Source: JAFAZJ01 sp964437145
Lineage (GTDB): Bacteria > Pseudomonadota > Alphaproteobacteria > Reyranellales > Reyranellaceae
Direction: 5' to 3'
Assembly (NCBI GenBank): GCA_964437145.1
Contig: CAYTFW010000136.1
Span: 1 to 18,219, forward strand
DNA: 18,219 nucleotides
The stretch's first letter is position 1, and each line of letters opens with the position of its first letter. This document shows, piece after piece, positions 5,700-12,008 of the stretch. A program made the position numbers and the translations under genes. The notes beneath the pieces are model-generated. The model was not told the origin of the DNA, did no database searches, and saw only the letters and a program-made list of their open reading frames with translations.

Positions 5700-6878
5700 A
5701 TGGGCACCCAACGCCTCTGGGCGATGCTGCTGGCGACGACCTTGGTTAACCTGCCGATGGGTTCGCTCTACGCCTTCAGCATCTTCCTCAAGCCGCTGGA
5801 GCGCTCGCTGGGCGTCGGTCGCTCGGAGCTGGCGATCGTGTTCGCCACCGCGACCATCAGCTTCACCATCGGCATGAACCTGGCACCACGCCTCTATCGC
5901 CTGGCCTCGGCGCCGACGTTGATCTTCGGCTACTGCGCGCTCAGCGCCGCCGGGCTGGGCCTGGCGGCGGCGGCTGATGGGTTGGCGCTGTTGCTGCTGG
6001 GTTACGGCGTGCTGTTCGGCATCGGCGGCGGCGCGGTCTTCATCGTCCTGCAGCAGGGCACCAACCTGATGGTCAAGCGCCGACACGGGCTGGTGAATGG
6101 CTATGTCGTCAGCCTCTATCCCGCCGGGGCCGTGATCGCGGCGCCTCTCTTCGGCTGGGGCGTGCAGCACTGGGACGTGCGCGCGGTGATGGGCGGGCTC
6201 GGTGTGGTGGTCGCGGTCGTCGGCGTGCTGGCGACTCTGCTCAGCCTGCACGCGCGGACCCGGCTGGCGGAACCCGACTCGGCCACGACCGACGCGTCAT
6301 CGGCGATGCCGCCGGCGCGGCTGTTCTGGCGCCTGTGGTTCGTCTTCTTCCTCGCCGCCGCCGCCGGTCTCACCGTGCTGAGCCAGGCCGCCGGCATCAT
6401 CGCCGCCTACGGCGCGTCGTCGGAGATCGCGTTGATCGCCACCACGGCGATCCCCGCGGCGATCTCGGCGGCGCGTCTGAGCGGCGGTTTCCTGGTCGAC
6501 CGTGTCGCCGTGCCGCGCGTGATGGCGGCGGCGCATCTCACGGCGCTCGCCGGCGCGATCGTGCTGTCGCTGTGGCCCGAGGCGCTGGTCTCGACCGTGA
6601 CCCTGGCGATGATCGGCGTCGGCTACGGGTTGATCTCGGGCTCGACCGCCGGCGCCATCGCCATGTACTGGCCCAAGGCCGAGTACGGTCGCATCGCCGG
6701 CCTGCTCTATATCGGCTGGTGCGTCGCGGCGGTCACGCTGCCGGTGCTGGCCGGCTATCTCTACGATCTCAGCGGCGGCTACCGCGTCGCGGTGATCGTC
6801 GCCGGTTGCGGCAATGTCGTGGGCACGGCGCTGGCGTTCTTCATGCCGGCAAGCCAGCGTCCTCGCGAATCATCATAG
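5700..6878 (+). CDS. Major facilitator superfamily transporter (12 TM, OFA/monocarboxylate-like)
   Basis: A 392-residue integral membrane carrier. Hydrophobic segments run nearly end to end, consistent with 12 helices in two halves of six. They are separated by a polar central loop near residues 185-205 (HARTRLAEPDSATTDASSAMPP). Features such as LPMGSLYAFSIFLKPLERSLG at the N-terminus and GYGLISGSTAGAIAMYWPKAEYGRIAG in the second half resemble oxalate/formate-antiporter-type MFS proteins. The start at ATG 5700 is supported by GGAAGG eight or nine bases upstream, within the palindrome. Extending the frame upstream would translate the repeat. It lies 146 bp after the methyltransferase on the same strand. 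A role in exporting the methylated peptide is conceivable, but the family usually carries small carboxylates. Its end overlaps the convergent GMC gene by 38 bp. Confidence 0.88.
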   Translation: MGTQRLWAMLLATTLVNLPMGSLYAFSIFLKPLERSLGVGRSELAIVFATATISFTIGMNLAPRLYRLASAPTLIFGYCALSAAGLGLAAAADGLALLLLGYGVLFGIGGGAVFIVLQQGTNLMVKRRHGLVNGYVVSLYPAGAVIAAPLFGWGVQHWDVRAVMGGLGVVVAVVGVLATLLSLHARTRLAEPDSATTDASSAMPPARLFWRLWFVFFLAAAAGLTVLSQAAGIIAAYGASSEIALIATTAIPAAISAARLSGGFLVDRVAVPRVMAAAHLTALAGAIVLSLWPEALVSTVTLAMIGVGYGLISGSTAGAIAMYWPKAEYGRIAGLLYIGWCVAAVTLPVLAGYLYDLSGGYRVAVIVAGCGNVVGTALAFFMPASQRPRESS

Positions 6879-8439
6879 CGCCCTTCTCGCCGATCATGAT
6901 GGTGGGCGCGTTGGTGTTGCCCGTGGTCAAGGTCGGCATGATCGAGGCGTCGATCACCCGCAGCCCGCCGATGCCGCGCACGCGCAGCCGCGAATCGACG
7001 ACAGCGCGCGGGTCCTCGCCCATGCGGCAGGTACCGACCGGGTGATAGAGCGTGTTGCCGGCGCGGCGCGCGTAGTCGGCGACGTCGAGATCGCTCTCGA
7101 TCGAGGGGCCGGGGATGATCTCGCCGGCGCTGTGCCCGGCCATCGACGGTGCCGCGAAGATGCGGCGCGTGTGGCGGAAGCCCGCGGTCATCACCCTGAG
7201 ATCCTCGGGCGCGGAGATGTAGTTGGGCCGGATCGCCGGCTTGGCCAGCGGATCGGTCGAGGTCGCCATGATCGTGCCGCGGCTGTCGGGCCGCACGACG
7301 CAGATCGCCACGGTCATGCCCGACTCGCGCTCCAGCTCGCCGATGCGCATGGGATCGGAGCTGGCGGGCGTGAACAGCAGCTGCAGGTCGGGGCTCGCCA
7401 GCCCCTCGCGGCTGCGGCAGAAGACCTGCGCGCTGGTGACGCCCATGGTCAGCGCGCCCTTGCCGGTCACGACATAGCGGATGGTCTCGGCCACCACCCG
7501 TGGCCCGCGCGCCAGGTTGTTGAGCGACACCTGATCCTTCACGCGATGCGAGATGCGGATCACGTAGTGGTCGATCAGGTTGGCGCCGACGCCGGGCGAA
7601 TCGAGCACGACAGGGGCGCCGATGCTCTTGAGATGTTCGGCCGGGCCGATGCCGGAGATCTGCAGCAGATGCGGCGAGTTCACCGCGCCGCCGCTGACGA
7701 TCACCTCGCGCGCGGCGCGGATCTCGCGGTCGACGCCGTTCTGGCGGAAGGCGACGCCGACGCACTTGCTGCCCTCGAACAGCAGGCGCGTGGCGATGGC
7801 GTTGGTCTCGACGCGTAGATTGGATCGGCCGCGCGCCTCGGCGAGGAAGGTGCGCGCGGTCGAGCCGCGGAAGCGGCCGCGCCGTGTCATCTGTGAGTAG
7901 CCGACGCCTTCCTGGCTGTGGCCGTTGAGATCGGGGTTGAAGGTGAAGCCGGCTTCCTGCGCCGCCTTCACGAAGAGATGGGTGAGCGGCAGGATGGTAC
8001 GGTAGTCCTCGACCTTCAGCGGCCCGCCTTTGCCGCGCACGCTGGCATCGCCCGGCTTGTAGTCCTCGGACTTCTTGAACAGCGGCAGCACGTCGTCGAA
8101 CGACCAGCCGCGGCAGCCCATCTGCGCCCAGCCGTCATAGTCGGTGGCGTTGCCGCGCACGTAGAGCATGCCGTTGATCGAGCTCGAGCCGCCCAGCACG
8201 CGGCCGCGCGGCCAATGGATCGGCCGGTTGCCGCTGACCGCCTCCGGCTCGCTCTCGTAGTTCCAGTTCATGCGCTTGTTGCGCAACAGCGTACGCACGC
8301 CGGCGGGAATGTGGATGAACGGATACCAGTCGGTCGGCCCGGCCTCGAGCAGCGTCACCTTCGCGCCCGTCTCGCTCAGCCGGGACGCGACGACGCATCC
8401 CGCCGATCCGGCGCCGACGACGACGAAATCCGCGTTCAT
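6841..8439 (-). CDS. GMC-family FAD-dependent alcohol/choline dehydrogenase-like oxidoreductase
   Basis: A 532-residue glucose-methanol-choline family flavoprotein, which oxidises an alcohol to an aldehyde or ketone. Seen: the N-terminal Rossmann motif GAGSAG (9-14) with the ribose-binding LLEAGP; the GMC signature PRGRVLGGSSSINGMLYVRG near residue 80; the second signature near GGAVNSPHLLQISGIGP; and a C-terminal YHPVGTCRMG with catalytic His466 followed by GNTNAPT with Asn510. The residue that is histidine in FAD-linked choline oxidases is Ile or Asn here, so FAD is probably not covalently bound. There is no signal peptide. The start ATG at 8439 has GGGAGA upstream. The substrate is not readable. 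BetA is possible, but no betaine genes accompany it, so no symbol is given. Confidence 0.93.
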   Translation of the reverse strand: MNADFVVVGAGSAGCVVASRLSETGAKVTLLEAGPTDWYPFIHIPAGVRTLLRNKRMNWNYESEPEAVSGNRPIHWPRGRVLGGSSSINGMLYVRGNATDYDGWAQMGCRGWSFDDVLPLFKKSEDYKPGDASVRGKGGPLKVEDYRTILPLTHLFVKAAQEAGFTFNPDLNGHSQEGVGYSQMTRRGRFRGSTARTFLAEARGRSNLRVETNAIATRLLFEGSKCVGVAFRQNGVDREIRAAREVIVSGGAVNSPHLLQISGIGPAEHLKSIGAPVVLDSPGVGANLIDHYVIRISHRVKDQVSLNNLARGPRVVAETIRYVVTGKGALTMGVTSAQVFCRSREGLASPDLQLLFTPASSDPMRIGELERESGMTVAICVVRPDSRGTIMATSTDPLAKPAIRPNYISAPEDLRVMTAGFRHTRRIFAAPSMAGHSAGEIIPGPSIESDLDVADYARRAGNTLYHPVGTCRMGEDPRAVVDSRLRVRGIGGLRVIDASIMPTLTTGNTNAPTIMIGEKGAMMIREDAGLPA

Positions 8440-8450
8440 GTTGGTCTCCC

Positions 8451-8617
8451 TGGGAGCGCCGGCGTCCCGCCGGCTCTTCTGCGAAGTGGAAGAAGAACAA
8501 CCACAGAGACACAGAGACAGAGGATGACGAAGAGAGAAACGCCTTTCGGTCGTGGTCTTCCTCTGTGTCTCTGTGGTTCGTCATCTTCATGATGCCGGCG
8601 AGACGCCGGCGCTCCCA
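8451..8617. repeat. 167-bp nested inverted-repeat element
   Basis: The outer arms 8451-8474 and 8594-8617 match in 23 of 24 positions (TGGGAGCGCCGGCGT...). The inner arms 8499-8516 and 8561-8578 are a perfect 18-bp inverted repeat (AACCACAGAGACACAGAG / complement). A 9-bp GATGACGAA at 8523-8531 is also repeated inverted at 8577-8585. The element fills almost the whole gap between the GMC and NHL genes and contains no credible gene. Both motifs resemble widely dispersed intergenic repeats, as I recall them. Confidence 0.85.
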
Positions 8618-8627
8618 AACACAATGA

Positions 8628-9590
8628 TCACGCCACTTTCTCCAGCTTCTGCAGCGAGCGCAGGTGTTTCGGCACGGGCACGCCGGGATGCGTGCTGGGC
8701 CAGTTGGTGTAGCTGACCTCGCCGACATAGATGTCGCCGCGAGAATCCACCGCCAGGCCGTGCGGCGAGAGGAAGCGGCCGGTCTCCTGGCCCGGGCCGT
8801 GCTCGCCGCCCAGACGCGCGATGGTCTTGCCCTTCTTGTCGACGATGGCGAGCCGCGGGCCGAGATTGGTGTGCTTGGTGTTCACCGGCATGCCCGGTCC
8901 CAGCTCGCCGATGATGAATTGCGGGTTCTTGCCGCCGCAGCAGTACAGCGCGCAAGGCCGATGCATGTTGTTCCACTGCAGCTCGTATTTGCCGTCGCCG
9001 TTGAACACCTGAACGCGGTGGTTCTCGCGGTCGGCGACATAGACCCAGCCGTCGTCGTCGGTGGCGATGTTGTGCGGGATGTTGAACTCGCCGGGATCGG
9101 TACCGGTGGTGCCCCAGCACATCAGGTGGCGGCCGCTGGGATCGTACTTGTGGACGCAGGAATTGCCGTAGCCGTCGGAGACGTAGATCTCGCCTTTGGG
9201 CGACAGCGCCGTGTGGGTGCAGCGGTTGAACGGCTTCTGGCTGAGGAACGGCGCGGGCTGGTTGGGCACGCCGATGGTCAGCAGCACCTTGCCGTCGGTG
9301 GTCACCTTGCGCACCGTGTGGTCGCCGTCGTCGGTGCAGTAGAGGACGTCGTCCTTGTCGATGTCGATGCCATGCGCGCGGCTGAACAGGCCCTCGCCCC
9401 AGGAGCGCAGGAAGTTGCCGGCGCGGTCGAACACCATCATCGGGTGCTGGCCGCGGTTGAAGACGTAGACGTTGTCCTTGCTGTCGACCGCGACCGCGGC
9501 GACATCGCGGAACTCCCAATCGTCGGGCAGCTTGGCCCAGTTCTCGACCACGCGGTAACGATGCTCGCCCGAGCCCAGGATCACTGACAT
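8628..9590 (-). CDS. NHL-repeat beta-propeller protein
   Basis: A 320-residue protein made of repeated NHL/SMP-30-like blades: VAAVAVDSKDNVYVFNRGQHPMM, then AHGIDIDKDDVLYCTDDGDHTVRKV, then CTHTALSPKGEIYVSDGYGNSCVHKY, then PHNIATDDDGWVYVADRENHRVQVF, and finally LSPHGLAVDSRGDIYVGEVSY. The spacing suggests five or six blades. Peptidyl-alpha-hydroxyglycine alpha-amidating lyases and virginiamycin B lyase-like proteins share this fold, but I see no basis to assign a reaction. There is no signal peptide, so it is probably cytoplasmic unless exported otherwise. The start ATG at 9590 has GGGAGAA upstream. It lies between two GMC dehydrogenase genes on the same strand and probably belongs to the same functional cluster. 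Confidence 0.85.
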   Translation of the reverse strand: MSVILGSGEHRYRVVENWAKLPDDWEFRDVAAVAVDSKDNVYVFNRGQHPMMVFDRAGNFLRSWGEGLFSRAHGIDIDKDDVLYCTDDGDHTVRKVTTDGKVLLTIGVPNQPAPFLSQKPFNRCTHTALSPKGEIYVSDGYGNSCVHKYDPSGRHLMCWGTTGTDPGEFNIPHNIATDDDGWVYVADRENHRVQVFNGDGKYELQWNNMHRPCALYCCGGKNPQFIIGELGPGMPVNTKHTNLGPRLAIVDKKGKTIARLGGEHGPGQETGRFLSPHGLAVDSRGDIYVGEVSYTNWPSTHPGVPVPKHLRSLQKLEKVA

Positions 9591-9606
9591 GGCTGTTTCT
9601 CCCGTT

Positions 9607-9672
9607 CTGTCACCCCGAGCGCAGCGAGGGGTCTAGTCGATTCGAGATCCCTCGCTGCGCTCGGGATGACAG
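9607..9672. repeat. Palindromic repeat, copy 1, after the second GMC gene
   Basis: The arms 9607-9634 and 9645-9672 pair at 26 of 28 positions around a 10-base loop, starting CTGTCACCCCGAGCGCAGCG. The right arm ends eight bases before the GMC stop codon's outer base at 9680. A related copy lies at 11408-11474. It could act as a transcription terminator or mRNA stabiliser for the GMC gene. Confidence 0.85.
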
Positions 9673-9679
9673 GAATGAG

Positions 9680-11386
9680 TCAATTCCCCCCCAAGATCGC
9701 GTCGGAGATCTTCTCCGCCGTCATGATGGTGGGGAAGTTGGTGTTGGCGCAGGGCACGATCGGGAAGATCGAGGCGTCGACCACGCGCAGGCCCTGCACG
9801 CCGCGGACGCGTCCACTGATGTCGGTCACCGCCATTGGATCGTCGGCGCGGCCCATGCGGCAGGTGCAGGAGGCGTGCCATACGCCGATCGCCGCCTGCT
9901 TGACGAAGGCCTCCAGCGCCTCGTCGTCGTTCATCACCTGCTCGAAGGTGAAGCCCTCGACGACGTACTTCTCGATCATGTACTTGCGCAGCGCCGCCGG
10001 CCCGTCGAGGAACTTGGCGATCACCGAGGTGAGGAACTTGTTCTTGGCGTTAACCACGCCGATCTTGCGCACGCGGTCGGAGTAGGAGGCCGGGAACGGG
10101 TTATCGGTCACCGCCTTCAGCGGTTCCATCATCTGCAGCGCCGCCATCTTGCGGAAGCCCTGCTTCAGCCGGTCGAGATCGCGCGTGTCGGACAGCAGGT
10201 TGAACTCGACGATCGGCTCGGCGCGCCAGTCGCGGCTGGCGAGCTTCACCTGGCCGGTCTCGGAGTAGGTGCGGTTGATGAAGGTCAGCAGCGAGGCGAT
10301 CTGCTCGCCCACCGCGTGCCAGGCCGACTTGCTGACCACCGCCACGAACATGTCGCCCTTGGGGATGCCCGGCAGGTCGGAGGAGTAGCGGATGCCGACC
10401 TGGATGTGACGGCGCGTATGCTCATTCATGCGCGCGTTGGGCCGGATGAAGGACGACAGCGCGATCGAGGGATGGTCCATCAGCCGCTGGCCGACGCCGG
10501 GCAGGGCGGAGACAACTTCGATGCCCATGTCCCGGAGATGCCCGACCGGTCCGATGCCCGCGCGCAAGAGATGCGCCGGCGAATGGATCGCGCCCGACGA
10601 CAGGATCACCTCGCGGCCGCGGAACTCGACATCGGCGCCGTCGGCCACGGCGGTGACGCCGACGCAGCGCGTGCCGTCGAAGAGCAGCGACTTTACCTGC
10701 GTGTTGGTCGAGATCTTGAGGTTGGGCCGCTTGCGCGTCGTGGCGTCGAGATAGCCCATCGCCGCCGAGACGCGCTGCTCCGCCGCGTTGGAATGCGTCA
10801 CCGGGAAATAGCCGTCGACGAACTCGCCGTTCTGGTCGGGCAGGAATTTCATGCCGGCCTGCTTGCAGGCCTCGCCTACCGCCTGCGCGTGCTTGGTCCA
10901 GTGCTCGACCGGGATGCGCCGCACGGGGATGCGGCCGTCCTTGCCGTGCCAGGCATCGTCGAAGTCGAGATCGCGCTCGACCTTCTTGAAGTAGGGCAGC
11001 ACGGCGTCCCAGCCCCAACCCTCGGCGCCGCGGTTGACCCACTCGGCGTAGTCGGTGGGCGCGCCGCGGTTGGCCATCTGGCCGTTGATCGAGGAGCCAC
11101 CACCCAGCACGCGCGCCTGCTCGTACTTGCGCAGCGGCGGGCGGTTCTCGTGCGGATTGTTGTGGCTCACCACTTGGGTGTGAACCTTGAGCTCGGTCCA
11201 ATGGAAGCGCGGATCGAAATACGCCGTGCCGGAATACGAGTCGCGAATCTCCGGCGGCTCGTTGCCCGGCGGCGTGTCCTGGCCGGCCTCGCAGACCAGC
11301 ACCTTGTTGCCGCTGCGCGCCGACAGCCGGTTGGCCAGCACCGAACCGGCCGAGCCGCCGCCGACGATGATGTAGTCGTAGATCAC
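9680..11386 (-). CDS. GMC-family FAD-dependent oxidoreductase
   Basis: A 568-residue second GMC flavoprotein, clearly divergent from the one at 6841-8439. Seen: GGGSAG (9-14) with VCEAGQD; an N-terminal insertion relative to the first paralogue (around PPGNEPPEIRDSYSGTAYF); the signature YEQARVLGGGSSINGQMANRG; the second signature ILSSGAIHSPAHLLRAGIGP; and a C-terminal VWHASCTCRMG with catalytic His504 followed by CANTNFPT with Asn550. The start is GTG at 11386 with GGGAGGGG about six bases upstream. It has no signal peptide. The gene is bracketed by two copies of the same palindromic repeat. The two paralogues probably act on related alcohols, but the substrate cannot be assigned. Confidence 0.93.
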   Translation of the reverse strand: MIYDYIIVGGGSAGSVLANRLSARSGNKVLVCEAGQDTPPGNEPPEIRDSYSGTAYFDPRFHWTELKVHTQVVSHNNPHENRPPLRKYEQARVLGGGSSINGQMANRGAPTDYAEWVNRGAEGWGWDAVLPYFKKVERDLDFDDAWHGKDGRIPVRRIPVEHWTKHAQAVGEACKQAGMKFLPDQNGEFVDGYFPVTHSNAAEQRVSAAMGYLDATTRKRPNLKISTNTQVKSLLFDGTRCVGVTAVADGADVEFRGREVILSSGAIHSPAHLLRAGIGPVGHLRDMGIEVVSALPGVGQRLMDHPSIALSSFIRPNARMNEHTRRHIQVGIRYSSDLPGIPKGDMFVAVVSKSAWHAVGEQIASLLTFINRTYSETGQVKLASRDWRAEPIVEFNLLSDTRDLDRLKQGFRKMAALQMMEPLKAVTDNPFPASYSDRVRKIGVVNAKNKFLTSVIAKFLDGPAALRKYMIEKYVVEGFTFEQVMNDDEALEAFVKQAAIGVWHASCTCRMGRADDPMAVTDISGRVRGVQGLRVVDASIFPIVPCANTNFPTIMTAEKISDAILGGN

Positions 11387-11407
11387 GGTGGTCCCCTCCC
11401 GTTGGAC

Positions 11408-11474
11408 CTGTCATCCCGAGCGACGCGAGGGATCTAGGCCTTCTCTGGATTCCTCGCTGCGCTCGGAATAACAG
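11408..11474. repeat. Palindromic repeat, copy 2, between cupin and second GMC gene
   Basis: The arms 11408-11435 (CTGTCATCCCGAGCGACGCG...) and 11447-11474 form an imperfect 28-bp inverted repeat with an 11-base loop. It is related to the copy at 9607-9672 (same CTGTCAYCCCGAGCG start and GCGAGGGRTCT core). It lies seven bases after the cupin stop, where it could terminate or stabilise that transcript. Confidence 0.85.
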
Positions 11475-11480
11475 TCGGCC

Positions 11481-11831
11481 TTAGTCGATCGGCACGAAGA
11501 TGCAGTGGCGGATCTTGCCCGCGATCGCCTTGGATTTGTGGCCCTGGCCGGTGACGTCCTCGACCAGGATCACCTCGCCGGCGCCGATCACGCGCGCCTC
11601 GCCGTCGCCCGCCGTGATCTCGACGCCGGCGTCGAGGTTGATGATGTACTGCCGGCGCGGCGCGGGATGCCAGTCGAGGTCGTAGGTCGGCTGCACCTTG
11701 CGGAAGATGATGCCGGTGGCCGGCAGACGCTTCGACACCTGACCGCTCGGCGTGCTCTCGCCCCACTCCACCTCGATATCTCGGAAATGCGAGATCCCTT
11801 TGTCGTCGACGTACAGATTATGGATGCGCAC
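11481..11831 (-). CDS. Small cupin-domain protein
   Basis: A 116-residue single-domain cupin. Seen: a beta-rich chain with LDWHPAPRRQYIINLDAGVEITAGDGE (residues about 52-78), which contains His and Arg residues and the first cupin strand pair, then GAGEVILVEDVTGQGHKS (about 83-101), which carries the conserved glycine and a second-motif histidine. The first motif is not the classical G(X)5HXH(X)3,4E(X)6G, so metal binding is uncertain. Enzyme, isomerase or sensor roles are all possible. The start GTG at 11831 has GGAG about ten bases upstream and AAGG closer. It is first in the minus-strand cluster with the GMC and NHL genes. Confidence 0.82.
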   Translation of the reverse strand: MRIHNLYVDDKGISHFRDIEVEWGESTPSGQVSKRLPATGIIFRKVQPTYDLDWHPAPRRQYIINLDAGVEITAGDGEARVIGAGEVILVEDVTGQGHKSKAIAGKIRHCIFVPID

Positions 11832-11885
11832 GACCTTGTCTCCGTCGCTTGTTGGCGTTCCGTCCCGGAGCGATCATAGCGTACT

Positions 11886-11907
11886 GTGCCGCCTGGCAAG
11901 GCGGCAC
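11886..11907. repeat. Perfect hairpin in the cupin/cinA divergent gap
   Basis: GTGCCGCCT, loop GGCA, AGGCGGCAC forms a perfect 9-bp stem. It sits 55 bases upstream of the cupin start and about 100 bases upstream of cinA. It could be an operator, a leader hairpin or a small dispersed repeat. Nothing in the sequence decides between these. Confidence 0.6.
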
Positions 11908-11920
11908 GATCGCATAGCTG

Positions 11921-11985
11921 GGGGCGCGCCACTCCAGTGGCGCGAGGCTGACTCGACAGGACGCGCCACTGGAGTGGCGCGCCCC
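11921..11985. repeat. Perfect 24-bp inverted repeat upstream of cinA
   Basis: The arms 11921-11944 and 11962-11985 are exact reverse complements (GGGGCGCGCCACTCCAGTGG...) around a 17-base loop. Each arm is itself palindromic (CGCGCCACT-CC-AGTGGCGCG), so a cruciform or double-hairpin can form. It ends 23 bases before the cinA start codon. Related GC-rich elements containing a CTCCAG/CTGGAG core lie at 15878-15942. Confidence 0.9.
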
Positions 11986-12008
11986 GACCGGTGAAATGGG
12001 GAGAACGC

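Noticed and set aside
6841..8439. Naming the first GMC gene betA
   Set aside because: Family motifs fit choline dehydrogenase, but many GMC alcohol dehydrogenases look the same. No betB, betI or choline transporter is present.
8135..8728. Open frames across 8436-8728 with Ser/Val-rich translations
   Set aside because: They translate the nested inverted repeat and run antisense or out of frame into the neighbouring GMC and NHL genes. They have no ribosome-binding site or family resemblance.
9875..11437. 520-codon plus-strand open frame opposite the second GMC gene
   Set aside because: Despite its length its translation is an Arg/His/Asp-rich low-complexity mirror. The minus-strand GMC protein has complete FAD and active-site motifs.
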